A DNA stretch of 64,000 nucleotides from Bacteroides fragilis (GTDB lineage Bacteria; Bacteroidota; Bacteroidia; Bacteroidales; Bacteroidaceae). The stretch covers positions 291,345 to 355,344 of the forward strand of contig NZ_SZUU01000005.1 in the NCBI RefSeq assembly GCF_019583405.1, written 5' to 3'. Under the pieces are notes generated by a model. It did no database searches. It was given only the letters and a program-made list of their open reading frames with translations, and was not told the origin of the DNA. The translations under genes and the position numbers were made by a program. Positions 16,545 to 25,493 of the stretch are shown here, one piece after another (positions within the stretch are counted from its first letter, which is position 1; each line of letters opens with the position of its first letter).

Positions 16545-16733
16545 ATGGGATATTGTACCGACCTGACTGATAAACAGTGGCAAGTTATAGAAAATCTTTT
16601 AGATGACAAAGAACGTAAGCGTAAACATTCTCTTCGTTCTATCTTTAATGGCATTTTTTACTTAGTAAAGACCGCCTGCCAGTGGCGTATGCTTCCCAAA
16701 GGCTTCGCCCCTTGGAATACAATTTCGCTATCT
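16545..16733 (+). mobile_element. IS5-type transposase N-terminal fragment
   Basis: The first ~60 codons (CTDLTDKQWQVIENLL, HSLRSIFNGIFYL, TACQWRMLPKGFAPW) match the N-terminal DUF4096 domain of IS5/ISL-type transposases. The similarity stops abruptly after 'PW', where a second element begins. No catalytic DDE residues remain, so it is dead. Confidence 0.8.
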
Positions 16734-16739
16734 TTGGGT

Positions 16740-17330
16740 ATGTTTATCCGCAGGAAACCCAATAAAAGCGGCACCTTCAGCGTGCAGGTTGTCTCGAAAC
16801 TCAATGGGAAGTATAAGTTGGAGAAGTCTTTTGGTGCTTCCTCTGACGAAGAAGTTCTTAAAGGTCTCGAGATGCAGGCTAGTAATGGATTTCCAGACAC
16901 ACCGGTCAGATGGAGATTGACTTTTCAGATCACGACCGAAAAGAGAACTTGCGTCTCTGATTGCAGAAGGAGTCCTTGACAACATTAATACAGTGTTACT
17001 CAATGGTCCATTTCTGATACTTGAGCGCATTTATGATTCAATTGGGTTCAATCGTATTGATGATGATATGCTTCGTGATCTCTCCATTGCAAGAGTATGC
17101 GAACCAATGAGCAAGTTGGCCACTGTGGGTTACTTGAAAACGCGTTGCAACAGGGATGTGGCCCTTCATGACGTCTACCGTTATATGAATAAGCTTTACA
17201 ATACGTAACAACCACTCTCCAGAAGCAACAAGTGTTGGAAGGTAAGAAAGAGGATGCTCCCATCGACTTCTATTCAATGGAAAAAGCATGGGCAGAACGC
17301 TGCAGAACCGAAGATACTTTATCCGGCAAA
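16740..17330 (+). mobile_element. IS1634-type transposase remnant, frameshifted
   Basis: The ATG at 16740 starts MFIRRKPNKSG and SVQVVSKLNGKYKL, typical of IS1634-family transposases, fused in frame to the IS5 fragment. The reading frame then breaks near 16875 (the +1 frame continues EWISRHTGQMEIDF) and near 16955, and resumes as NGPFLILERIYDSIGF ... ATVGYLKTRCNRDV to about 17207. The C-terminal catalytic part is missing. TATCTTTG directly before the ATG may be the old transposase promoter. Nothing else is visible to 17390. Confidence 0.75.
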
Positions 17331-17393
17331 CAAGAATCTGCTATTGATGTAGCAAAATCTGTCTTTTTCTTATTTAATCATCCGTAAAATGAT

Positions 17394-17401
17394 TATCTTT
17401 G
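17394..17401 (+). promoter_or_regulatory. -7 element of the GH109-like gene
   Basis: TATCTTTG, an exact match, lies 37 nt before the ATG at 17439 and just after the IS remnant. Confidence 0.65.
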
Positions 17402-17438
17402 TAGGTGTAATTAATAACCGATATTAAACTACTAACCA

Positions 17439-19025
17439 ATGAAGAGTATTATCAACAAAATGATTCTCGGGGCTTGCGTAGCATTTGCCCTGTTTGCTTT
17501 CTCTATGCCTGCTAGTGCACAGTCGTTATCACCCTCCACAAAGTGGCACTGGGAAAAAGGAACTATCATCGTGGACACCCCCGAACGTCCTGCCGAACAA
17601 CAACCCGTCATCGGATTGACCGCACCGAAGTTAAAGGTAGTCCGCGTGGGATTCGTAGGTTTGGGAATGCGCGGACCGGGTGCCGTGGAACGTTTCACTC
17701 ATATCCCCGGTGTTCAAATCGTGGCATTGTGCGATTACGAAGAAAAACGTGCAGAAAGATGCCAAAAGTATTTGCGTGAAGCAAGTTTGCCGCCGGCAGC
17801 TATTTACTCGGGAGAAAAGGGATACGAAGATTTATGCAAGCGTGAAGATATCGACCTGGTATATATCGCTACCGATTGGGACCATCACTTTCCTGTTGCT
17901 AAATGTGCCATGGAAAACGGTAAGCACACCGCTATCGAGGTGCCTTCTGCTATGAACCTGGAACAATGCTGGGAACTAATCAACCTAAGCGAGCAGACTC
18001 GTAAGCACTGCATGATTCTGGAAAACTGCTGCTATGACTGGTTCGAAATGAATACCTTGAATATGGCTCAGCAAGGAGTATTCGGCGAAGTGCTGCGTGC
18101 ACAGGGTGCATATATCCACAATCTGGATGATTTCTGGGATTATTACTGGAAAAACGGTAAAGAGGACAAGTTAGGCTGGCGTCTGCGCTACAACAAGGAA
18201 AACCGTGGCGACGTATATGCTACTCATGGCCTTGGCCCGGTAGCACAAGCACTGGATATTCATCGTGGCGACCGCATGACTACGCTGGTAGCTATGGATA
18301 CCAAATCGGTGAGTGGACGCGAACATGTGAAGAAAGCTACCGGTGAGGAATGTGATTCTTTCCGCAACGGTGACCATACTACAACACTGATTCGTACTGC
18401 TAACGGTAAAGTGATTGAGATACAGCACGATGTGATGAATCCCCAACCTTATAACCGCCTGTATCAGTTGACGGGTACTAAAGGTTTTGCCAATAAATAT
18501 CCGGTAGAAGGTTACGCAGTGGATGCTAAACAAATGAAGGCTTCGGGCGTGCAACCGAAAGTGGATAACTTGAGTACTCACTCATTCTTGCCTAAATCTG
18601 AAATGGATGCATTGGTTGCAAAATATCAGCACCCCATTTTGAAGAAATACGGTGAAATGGCTAAAGAAGTTGGCGGACATGGTGGTATGGACTTTATCAT
18701 GGATAGCCGTCTGGTATACTGCCTGCAAAACGGACTTCCGTTGGATATGGACGTGTACGACTTGGCTGAATGGTGCTGTCTTGCCGAATTGGGCGCACTT
18801 TCAATGGATAACGGCTGCGCTGCTGTTGCTTTCCCCGATTTTACACGTGGACATTGGAATGATGTGAAAGGTTTCAAACACGCGTTTGCCAGCGAAGCTG
18901 ATGAAGCTGAGGCTGAGAAAGTTGCGAAAGAAGCAACCGCTCAACTGAAAGAGCAAGGTGCTAAAGAATGGGCAAAGATTGCTAAGAAAGAAGCAAAGGC
19001 TGCTAAGAAAAAAGCTAAGAAGTAA
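17439..19025 (+). CDS. Secreted Gfo/Idh/MocA-family oxidoreductase, GH109-like
   Basis: A 528-residue exported NAD(P)-dependent protein. It has a Sec signal (residues 1-27, ASA|Q), the Rossmann motif GFVGLGMRG at 71-79, and a C-terminal sugar-binding domain with ATHGLGP at 261-267. This last motif and the export signal point to the GH109 branch (NAD-dependent alpha-N-acetylgalactosaminidase type) rather than a plain dehydrogenase; specificity is not provable here. The last ~45 residues form an unusual Ala/Lys/Glu-rich helix (EAKAAKKKAKK at the end) absent from most family members as I know them. It is monocistronic, with promoter and terminator both visible. Confidence 0.82.
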   Translation: MKSIINKMILGACVAFALFAFSMPASAQSLSPSTKWHWEKGTIIVDTPERPAEQQPVIGLTAPKLKVVRVGFVGLGMRGPGAVERFTHIPGVQIVALCDYEEKRAERCQKYLREASLPPAAIYSGEKGYEDLCKREDIDLVYIATDWDHHFPVAKCAMENGKHTAIEVPSAMNLEQCWELINLSEQTRKHCMILENCCYDWFEMNTLNMAQQGVFGEVLRAQGAYIHNLDDFWDYYWKNGKEDKLGWRLRYNKENRGDVYATHGLGPVAQALDIHRGDRMTTLVAMDTKSVSGREHVKKATGEECDSFRNGDHTTTLIRTANGKVIEIQHDVMNPQPYNRLYQLTGTKGFANKYPVEGYAVDAKQMKASGVQPKVDNLSTHSFLPKSEMDALVAKYQHPILKKYGEMAKEVGGHGGMDFIMDSRLVYCLQNGLPLDMDVYDLAEWCCLAELGALSMDNGCAAVAFPDFTRGHWNDVKGFKHAFASEADEAEAEKVAKEATAQLKEQGAKEWAKIAKKEAKAAKKKAKK

Positions 19026-19138
19026 GCGGGCGTTTGGTATCATTACTTGATACGAAGCGTCCCAAGCAATGATACACTTTGTTTCAAGCAATGAAACACA
19101 AAGTATGGCGTAAGGTTACTGCAAGTATACCCATACAA

Positions 19139-19183
19139 AAAAGATGGAGAAAGGGATATTACTCTCTTTCTCCATCTTTTATT
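19139..19183 (+). terminator. Rho-independent terminator
   Basis: AAAAGATGGAGAAAG (19139-19153) pairs perfectly with CTTTCTCCATCTTTT (19166-19180), with a T-rich tail. It ends the GH109-like gene transcript. Confidence 0.85.
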
Positions 19184-19261
19184 TTATACCTGACGGGTAG
19201 CGGCGAATTAGTCACCGATTTTGTGTTTGTATTTTCGGATGACTTATCTGTTACAAATAAA

Positions 19262-19293
19262 AAACCCGCTAAAACTACAGTTTTAGCGGGTTT
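19262..19293 (-). terminator. Terminator of tRNA-Leu (bidirectional stem)
   Basis: AAACCCGCTAAAAC (19262-19275) pairs perfectly over 14 bp with 19280-19293 around a TACA loop. It lies 26 nt past the tRNA 3' end, with Ts on both sides. Confidence 0.8.
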
Positions 19294-19318
19294 CTGTCTG
19301 TAAAATATTGAAAGTTTG

Positions 19319-19400
19319 TGCGGATGATAGGACTCGAACCTACACGTCGCGAGACACCAGATCCTAAGTCTGGCGCGGCTACCAATTACGCCACATCCGC
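19319..19400 (-). tRNA. tRNA-Leu (UAG anticodon)
   Basis: On the minus strand the acceptor stem is GCGGATG (from 19400) with CATCCGC (ending 19320). The D-arm contains AATTGGTAGCC, and the anticodon arm CCAGA-CTTAGGA-TCTGG gives anticodon TAG. The variable arm is long (class II, as for Leu), and the T-arm has GGTTCGAGTCC. CCA is not encoded. A partial copy of the 3' half lies at 24406. Confidence 0.93.
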
Positions 19401-19435
19401 TCACTAAATGCTCACTCGTTTGGAGTTTTGCGCTG

Positions 19436-19443
19436 CAAAGATA
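19436..19443 (-). promoter_or_regulatory. -7 element of tRNA-Leu
   Basis: The minus strand reads TATCTTTG, 35 nt upstream of the tRNA 5' end. Confidence 0.6.
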
Positions 19444-19482
19444 GATACTTTTTCCGATTTTACAAATTTATAAGCAATAAAG

Positions 19483-19605
19483 TTATTCACTGAGGAATCT
19501 GCGGGCGATCTCTATCGATGTAGCTTTTCCTCTCATTTCGTCTTCTTGCAGCATATCTGCCTTAATGCTTGGTTCCTGTTTTGTGACATCGATGTTTTGT
19601 AAAGC
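19483..19605 (-). pseudogene. 3' fragment of an S41 peptidase paralogue
   Basis: Read on the minus strand this encodes ADMLQEDEMRGKATSIEI and ARRFLSE then stop (19483-19485), nearly the same as the end of the intact S41 peptidase at 24450 (VDMLQEDEMRGKDTLIEI, ARRFLSK). Upstream residues (IDVTKQEPSIK) diverge and the frame has no start. It is a leftover tail beside tRNA-Leu, matching the arrangement at 24406-24540. Confidence 0.75.
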
Positions 19606-19660
19606 GGGTTGTAGAACTACTCCTCATAAATGTGGAACAATTCTACAATCCGTCTTTTCT
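19606..19660 (+). terminator. Hairpin with T-rich tail
   Basis: GG.TTGTAGAA.T (19606-19618) pairs with A.TTCTACAA.CC (about 19639-19651), followed by TCTTTTCTTTTTG. It may be a terminator or attenuator upstream of the susC gene. Confidence 0.4.
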
Positions 19661-19759
19661 TTTTGAACTTTTCTTGAAGACTTAATTCTTTTATATACTG
19701 ATGTTTATGATTTGTTTACTTCACCAATGTTTTTTGAGGTATAATTATTGGAGTATAAA

Positions 19760-19777
19760 TACAAATAGGTATTTGTA
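19760..19777. promoter_or_regulatory. Operator-like palindrome before susC
   Basis: TACAAATA-GG-TATTTGTA has perfect 8-bp arms, with its last base 19 nt before the susC ATG. It may bind a regulator or be part of the promoter; no exact TAnnTTTG was found here. Confidence 0.4.
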
Positions 19778-19796
19778 GATTTAAAAGGATTAGCCA

Positions 19797-22700
19797 ATGA
19801 GAAATTTGAAAGCGATATTAATTGTATTGTTGTGTATGTGTGGTATACATGTGCAAGCACAACAGTTGGAAATAAAAGGTTTAGTGACGTCATCGGAGGA
19901 TAAACAGCCGCTTATCGGAGCTACGGTTGCTGTAAAAGGGGTACCGGGAAGGGGAGTGGTAACGGACATGGACGGCCGTTACACTTTGAAAATAGAACCA
20001 TCAGATAAAATCCTTGTCATATCCTATATAGGAATGAAATCGTCTGAGGTCAAAGTGCCGAAGAATGGAGTCTTGAATGTGGTGTTGCAGCCCGAATCAC
20101 TTAATCTGGATGAAGTAGTGGTGACCGGATACGGAAATTTTTCAAAGTCATCCTTTACCGGATCAGCTAACACCTTACGGGCCGACATGCTGAAAAACGT
20201 ACCGGTACTTTCTGTAGAACAGAAGTTGCAAGGTATGACCACGGGGGTAAATATAACTTCCGGTTCCGGCCAGCCGGGAGCTAACCAGAGTATCCGTATC
20301 CGTGGTATGGGTTCATTCAATGCATCCAATGAACCTCTTTTTGTGATTGACGGTATACCGGTCACTTCCGGCAGTATGGGAGCCGGTACGGGGGCCGATG
20401 CTGCCTATATGAACAATGCGAAAACAAATGTAATGAGTACCCTTAATCCTGCCGATATTGAGAATATTACAGTGATAAAGGATGCCGCCGCCGCTTCTCT
20501 TTACGGTTCGCGTGCCGCGAATGGAGTGATTCTGATCACTACCAAAAAAGGAGCGGTAGGGCGGACTAAAGTTACTTTGAGCGCGAGCGGAGGCTTTTCT
20601 AATGCAGCTGTCAACTTCCGTCCCACATTGAACGGTGAACAACGCCGTGAAATGATTTATGAAGGTCTTTACAACTCTGCAGTAGACAAGGGACTCCAAT
20701 CTCCCGAAGCATATGCAAACGCCAATATTGATACATATGCAGGGATACCGGAACTGGGATATACGGACTGGAGGAAAGAACTGATCCGAACCGCTCATAA
20801 TCAAAACTACGAGGTGACGGCTTCCGGAGGTAACGAGCGAACTACTTTTTATGCTTCTCTCGGCTTTAACCGTCAGGAAGGTTTGGTCGAGAATTCTAAT
20901 CTGGACCGTTACTCTGCCCGCCTGAACATGACACATAAGATAGGTAGCCGTGTCGAGGTAGGAGGTAACATGATGTTCACCCAAATAAGTCAGGAGATGA
21001 ACGAGGAGCGCGGTTCCAATATCAATCCCTTCCTTTGTGTTGCTGTGTCTGCCACACCTTCTATGCCTGTGCGTGACGCTTCGGGCAACTATGTGGGGTC
21101 TTACATAGGTACCAATGTGAATCCGCTTCGTGACATCCGTACCGACTATAACCGCAGTCGTATGACACGTATGTTTTCCACCGGTTATGCTTCGGTAGAT
21201 ATCATCAAAGGATTGAAACTGAAAGAGACCCTGAGCTATGACTATACTGTGCAGAAAGATTCCCGCTATTTGAATCCGCTTAGCGGGGCAGGCCCCAAGA
21301 GCGGAAGTGATGCTCAGACCTCAAAGGGGTTTACCGAATATGGTAAGTTATTGTCGTCTACTTCACTCAACTATACCCACACATTTGCCGCTAAACATCA
21401 CCTTGATATTTTGGCTGCCTATGAATTGGAAAGCTATCAGAGTGATAAAGCTATGGGAGAGAAGGCTAAACTCCCCTCGGATGTGTTGCTTGAGCCGGAT
21501 AATGCCGCTGTGCTGAAGAGCTTTGTTTCTTCTACACAGGCATACAGAATGATTTCTTACCTGTCCCGTTTGAACTATGATTACGATAATCGTTATTACA
21601 TTGCAGGCAGTTATCGCCGCGATGGCAGTTCACGCCTTGCTCCGGAAAGCCGGTGGGGAGACTTCTGGTCTGTTTCCGGTATGTGGCATCTGAGTAGTGA
21701 ACCTTTTATGGAGGCTGTGAAGCCGGTATTGAACGATGTGAAAATCCGTGCTTCTTATGGTGTCAATGGTAATCAGCCGGGAGCTTTTTACGGATATATG
21801 GGGTTATACAGTTATGGGCAGAACTATATGGGGGCAGCAGGTTCATACGAGTCTGCTCAAGCCAATCCCAAACTGAAATGGGAAAAGAACTATAATCTGA
21901 ATATTGGGCTTAGCCTGACTTTTATTGACCGTATCTTTGTGAATCTCGAATACTACAACCGCGATACAAAGGACTTGCTTTATAATCGCCCTATCAGTTC
22001 CACTACCGGTTTTCTGAATTATCTTGCAAACATCGGTCAGCTTAACAACAAAGGGGTGGAGTTCGAACTGCGTACAATTAATTTTGCCGGTCCTGACTTC
22101 AACTGGACATCGGTGTTGAACTTGACACATAACCGTAATAAAATCGTGGCACTGGACGGAGATATAAAGCAATCTATCGAGGGCTCTTGGTTTATTCATA
22201 AAATAGGACTTCCTTACAATAGTTTCTATGTGAAAGAGTTTGCCGGAGTAGACCCGTCGACCGGGAAAGGGCTTTATTATCTCAATACGCAAGATGAAAA
22301 GGGGAATTATAATAGGGAGATGACTGATGATGCTTCTAAAGCACAAGCTATTCCGTATAAATCTGCTGATCCTAAGATATCGGGAGGGTTTACTAACATC
22401 CTTTCTTATAAGTGGTTTGATCTGGGACTTACCTTTACCTATTCGCTGGGAGGATATTCTTTTGACAAGACAGGTACTCTGATAGAAACTGACGGTAGTA
22501 AAGAAAAGTCATACAACCTGCCTGTATATGCTTTGGATCGTTGGCAGAAGCCGGGAGATAGAACTGATGTACCCCGTTTTGTATTGGAACAGGGAGCCGG
22601 TCCACAAAATTCATCCCGCTATATTCACAGTACCGATCACATCCGCCTCAAGAACCTGACACTTGGTTTCACACTTCCCGGCAGATGGGTACAAAAGGCA

Positions 22701-22856
22701 CTGATAGAGAATGCACGTGTCTACTTCTCAGGAAGTAATCTGCTGACATGGGCCAAGTGGAAACAGTATGATCCTGAAGTACCGGTTAATGGTGAGGTGT
22801 TCTGTGAGGCTCCTCCCATGCGTACCTTCAATTTTGGGGTTGAGATAACTTTCTAA
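19797..22856 (+). CDS. SusC/RagA-family TonB-dependent transporter (orphan pair)
   Basis: A 1,019-residue outer-membrane transporter: signal peptide 1-21, carboxypeptidase-regulatory-like domain 25-100 (KGLVTSSEDKQPLIGATVAV), TonB-box-like DEVVVTGYG at 105-113, plug domain with LFVIDG, and a barrel ending FGVEITF. It forms a pair with the SusD gene 29 nt downstream. No glycosidase, protease or sensor gene accompanies the pair, so the nutrient is unknown; peptides or glycans are both possible. The pair is bounded by duplicated tRNA-Leu/peptidase sequence, suggesting it arrived as a unit. Confidence 0.9.
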   Translation: MRNLKAILIVLLCMCGIHVQAQQLEIKGLVTSSEDKQPLIGATVAVKGVPGRGVVTDMDGRYTLKIEPSDKILVISYIGMKSSEVKVPKNGVLNVVLQPESLNLDEVVVTGYGNFSKSSFTGSANTLRADMLKNVPVLSVEQKLQGMTTGVNITSGSGQPGANQSIRIRGMGSFNASNEPLFVIDGIPVTSGSMGAGTGADAAYMNNAKTNVMSTLNPADIENITVIKDAAAASLYGSRAANGVILITTKKGAVGRTKVTLSASGGFSNAAVNFRPTLNGEQRREMIYEGLYNSAVDKGLQSPEAYANANIDTYAGIPELGYTDWRKELIRTAHNQNYEVTASGGNERTTFYASLGFNRQEGLVENSNLDRYSARLNMTHKIGSRVEVGGNMMFTQISQEMNEERGSNINPFLCVAVSATPSMPVRDASGNYVGSYIGTNVNPLRDIRTDYNRSRMTRMFSTGYASVDIIKGLKLKETLSYDYTVQKDSRYLNPLSGAGPKSGSDAQTSKGFTEYGKLLSSTSLNYTHTFAAKHHLDILAAYELESYQSDKAMGEKAKLPSDVLLEPDNAAVLKSFVSSTQAYRMISYLSRLNYDYDNRYYIAGSYRRDGSSRLAPESRWGDFWSVSGMWHLSSEPFMEAVKPVLNDVKIRASYGVNGNQPGAFYGYMGLYSYGQNYMGAAGSYESAQANPKLKWEKNYNLNIGLSLTFIDRIFVNLEYYNRDTKDLLYNRPISSTTGFLNYLANIGQLNNKGVEFELRTINFAGPDFNWTSVLNLTHNRNKIVALDGDIKQSIEGSWFIHKIGLPYNSFYVKEFAGVDPSTGKGLYYLNTQDEKGNYNREMTDDASKAQAIPYKSADPKISGGFTNILSYKWFDLGLTFTYSLGGYSFDKTGTLIETDGSKEKSYNLPVYALDRWQKPGDRTDVPRFVLEQGAGPQNSSRYIHSTDHIRLKNLTLGFTLPGRWVQKALIENARVYFSGSNLLTWAKWKQYDPEVPVNGEVFCEAPPMRTFNFGVEITF

Positions 22857-22885
22857 TTCATTCATCATTATTAATACTCAGATAT

Positions 22886-24373
22886 ATGAAACGTACACTT
22901 ATATACATGTTTGCTGCTATGTCGCTTTTGGGCTCTTCTTGTTCCGGCGACTGGCTGAATTTGAATCCATCTACCGCAGTGACTACTCCGCAAGCCATCC
23001 GTACGCTTGAGGAAGCACAAATAGCTTTGAACGGCATTTATCGCATTGCTGCTTCACATAGTTATTATGGTGATAATTATCTCTATTATGCCGATTGCCG
23101 TGGTGAAGATGTGCAAGCACGTGTCAGCAAGGGAGCCGGAAAACGTGTATCACCTTATTATGAGTTCAATGTCACGGCAGATGATGCCTTGAATATTACC
23201 CGTGTATGGAATCAGCCTTATAGTGTCATTCATCAGGCAAATAGTCTGCTGGAAAGAATAGAATCCGGTGCGGTGGTTACCGATGATGCTGTGGCTCTCA
23301 ACTGTATCAAAGCTGAAGCGCTTGCTTTGCGCGGATTGGCTTTGTTCGATCTCACCCGTCTGTTTGCTATGCCTTATACCTTGAACAATGGTACTTCTTT
23401 GGGAGTACCTATTGAGATTAAAACAACTTTGCCTACTCACCAGCCTGCCCGCAATACGGTGGCCGAATGCTATCAGCAGGTGATAGACGATATGACAGGT
23501 GCACTGAAACTCTCGGCACTTTCCGCTGATAAGAAAAACGGTTATCTTAATGTGTGGAGTGTCAAAGCATTACTTTCACGGGTATATCTTTATATGAATG
23601 ATAATGAAAAGGCTCTCGCCTTGGCCAAGGAAGTGATGAATAACGGTGGATTGTATCAGTTGTTCACACACGATGAATATCCTACAGTATGGGGAAAAGA
23701 CTTCAGTTCTGAGTCACTGTTTGAGTTTTACTACACTCTTTCCGAGCCTGATGGCGGAACGGGAGGTGAAGGTGCTCCGATGGTTTATGCCGATAATGTG
23801 AAGGATTGGAACAACCTTGTACTGACCAAAGCATTCCTCGATCTGTTGGGAGAAGATCCGGATGATGTGCGTCATTCATTGAATCGTTTGCCGGAGAAAC
23901 CGGAAGAGGACCTATTGCCCGAAGGTTCCAAGGGTCATCCTAAATATCTGAATAAATATCCGGGCAAGACGGGGGATAATCCGCAGGATAATGACATCTG
24001 TATTATCCGTCTCTCCGAAGTTTACCTGAATGCTGCCGAAGCTGCCTTTAAGTTAGGGGGAGCAGAAAACCTAAAGTTTTCTTTGGATTGCCTTAATGCC
24101 ATCGTGAGCCGTGCTAATCCGGCGAAGTCTGTAAAAGAGTCGGAGTTGAGCCTAGAGCGTATCTTGAAAGAACGCCGTAAGGAATTGGTAGGAGAGGGAC
24201 ATGCTTTCTTTGATGCCATGCGAAATGGTTTGTCTGTAAATCGTACCGGTGGTTGGCATTTGCCTTCTGTAGCGGCTGCTGCGGTTATTGCTCCGTCTGA
24301 TCCGCGGGTAGCATTACCTATTCCGCAGGCGGAGATAGATGCTAACCCGAATATGGTGCAGAATCCGCGTTAA
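22886..24373 (+). CDS. RagB/SusD-family nutrient-binding lipoprotein
   Basis: A 495-residue lipoprotein with lipobox GSSC (C19) followed by SGDWLNLNP, the usual SusD start. It has SusD N-terminal helices (AEALALRGLALFDLTRLF near 150), the RagB C-terminal helix (ILKERRKELVGEGHAFFDA), and a terminal LPIPQAEIDANP ... QNP signature. It acts with the upstream SusC. The short spacing indicates one transcript. The ligand is unknown. Confidence 0.9.
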   Translation: MKRTLIYMFAAMSLLGSSCSGDWLNLNPSTAVTTPQAIRTLEEAQIALNGIYRIAASHSYYGDNYLYYADCRGEDVQARVSKGAGKRVSPYYEFNVTADDALNITRVWNQPYSVIHQANSLLERIESGAVVTDDAVALNCIKAEALALRGLALFDLTRLFAMPYTLNNGTSLGVPIEIKTTLPTHQPARNTVAECYQQVIDDMTGALKLSALSADKKNGYLNVWSVKALLSRVYLYMNDNEKALALAKEVMNNGGLYQLFTHDEYPTVWGKDFSSESLFEFYYTLSEPDGGTGGEGAPMVYADNVKDWNNLVLTKAFLDLLGEDPDDVRHSLNRLPEKPEEDLLPEGSKGHPKYLNKYPGKTGDNPQDNDICIIRLSEVYLNAAEAAFKLGGAENLKFSLDCLNAIVSRANPAKSVKESELSLERILKERRKELVGEGHAFFDAMRNGLSVNRTGGWHLPSVAAAAVIAPSDPRVALPIPQAEIDANPNMVQNPR

Positions 24374-24405
24374 TGCTTTCTGGGAGGTGAGATATACCGG
24401 CTTTT

Positions 24406-24446
24406 CGGATGACAGGGCTCGAACCGGCATGTTGTGAGACACCAGA
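24406..24446 (-). pseudogene. Degenerate 3' half of tRNA-Leu
   Basis: This stretch matches 19321-19361 of the intact tRNA-Leu at 34 of 41 positions by my count, including the T-arm and GAGACACCAGA. The 5' half and promoter are absent; S41-peptidase coding sequence follows after three bases. Confidence 0.7.
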
Positions 24447-24449
24447 CAG

Positions 24450-25481
24450 TTATTTACTGAGGAATCTGCGGGCGATCTCTATCAGTGTATCTTTTCCTCT
24501 CATTTCGTCTTCTTGCAGCATATCTACCTGAATGTCCGGTTCAATGCCGAACTCGATGTGCTTCATCTGTGCATCGAAGTGCGGGCTGGCGGAGAAACGT
24601 ACGCTCCACCCGTTGGGCAATTCGGAAGTAAAGGGCATACCCGATCCTCCTCCGGTTTTATCTCCGATGATGGTGACATTGGGCAGGCAACGCATGTGGT
24701 TGACAAAATCGTTGGTTGCGCTGAAAGAACGGCGATTGGTCAACACGACTGCTTTCTTTTGCCAGCGTACCCCATTGGCCGGTTCCAGATAGATAGCGTA
24801 AGGTTTGGAGAAGTCGTTGTGTCCGGTTCCTGTTTTGTGGGAAATGTAGCCCGTCAGTATTTTTTCATTGGTGAAACGAGAAGCGATGCGGGCGGAGTTG
24901 GTTGCGTTTCCGCCACCATTGTCGCGCACGTCGATAATCAGCCCGTTGCATACCGACAGATAGGATAGCACTTCGTCCAAATTACCGTTACCGATCGGAT
25001 CGGCGAAACTTTCGTACCGTATGTAGCCGATATTATCTTTCAGTATTTTGTATTTAAGGCCTGCTGCCGTGCGATAGTCCGTACTGGCACGCCCCAGATA
25101 GGAATCTTCCAGCAGGTCTGCACGAAAGTTGCGGGGATAGTCCTGATACCAGGCATCATAATAAGATACGTTGTGGGCGGAGGCCAAATTGACATGTCCG
25201 TCCTGTAGTTCGTAGAGCATTTCGCTCAGTACCTCGAACAGCCCTTCGCTGCCCATATTGGGGGTGATGCGCTTTTGATACCGGGTGTAAATCTCGTTCC
25301 AGTCTATCTGTTTATAGTCGAGAAAACAGTATTGCTCGTCTATGATTTTCCACAACTGCTCGAAGTTGCCTTGTGGATCATTGGCAAACTCCTCTTCTCG
25401 GATGCAGGAAGAGAGGAGGCCCAGGCAGAAGATCAGGCAGAAGCCCCGTTGCAGTATTTTATGGATGATCGGATTCTTCAT
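24450..25481 (-). CDS. S41-family peptidase lipoprotein
   Basis: A 343-residue lipoprotein with lipobox LSSC (C26). The tail-specific protease/tricorn-core fold is shown by LQDGHVNL at 93-100, IIDVRDNGGGN at 183-193, the serine motif RSFSATN at 252-258 (nucleophile S255), and GDKTGGGSG at 274-282. The Lys of CtpA-type enzymes is not obvious, so it is closer to the Ser/His tricorn-like branch common in Bacteroidetes. No clear PDZ domain is seen. It is the third gene of a minus-strand run with parC and the DUF3316 gene (12-nt gap). The substrate is unknown. Confidence 0.85.
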   Translation of the reverse strand: MKNPIIHKILQRGFCLIFCLGLLSSCIREEEFANDPQGNFEQLWKIIDEQYCFLDYKQIDWNEIYTRYQKRITPNMGSEGLFEVLSEMLYELQDGHVNLASAHNVSYYDAWYQDYPRNFRADLLEDSYLGRASTDYRTAAGLKYKILKDNIGYIRYESFADPIGNGNLDEVLSYLSVCNGLIIDVRDNGGGNATNSARIASRFTNEKILTGYISHKTGTGHNDFSKPYAIYLEPANGVRWQKKAVVLTNRRSFSATNDFVNHMRCLPNVTIIGDKTGGGSGMPFTSELPNGWSVRFSASPHFDAQMKHIEFGIEPDIQVDMLQEDEMRGKDTLIEIARRFLSK

Positions 25482-25493
25482 GGCGCTTTTCTG

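Noticed and set aside
24406..24446. A second functional tRNA-Leu
   Set aside because: Only the 3' half remains; acceptor 5' strand, D-arm and anticodon arm are missing.
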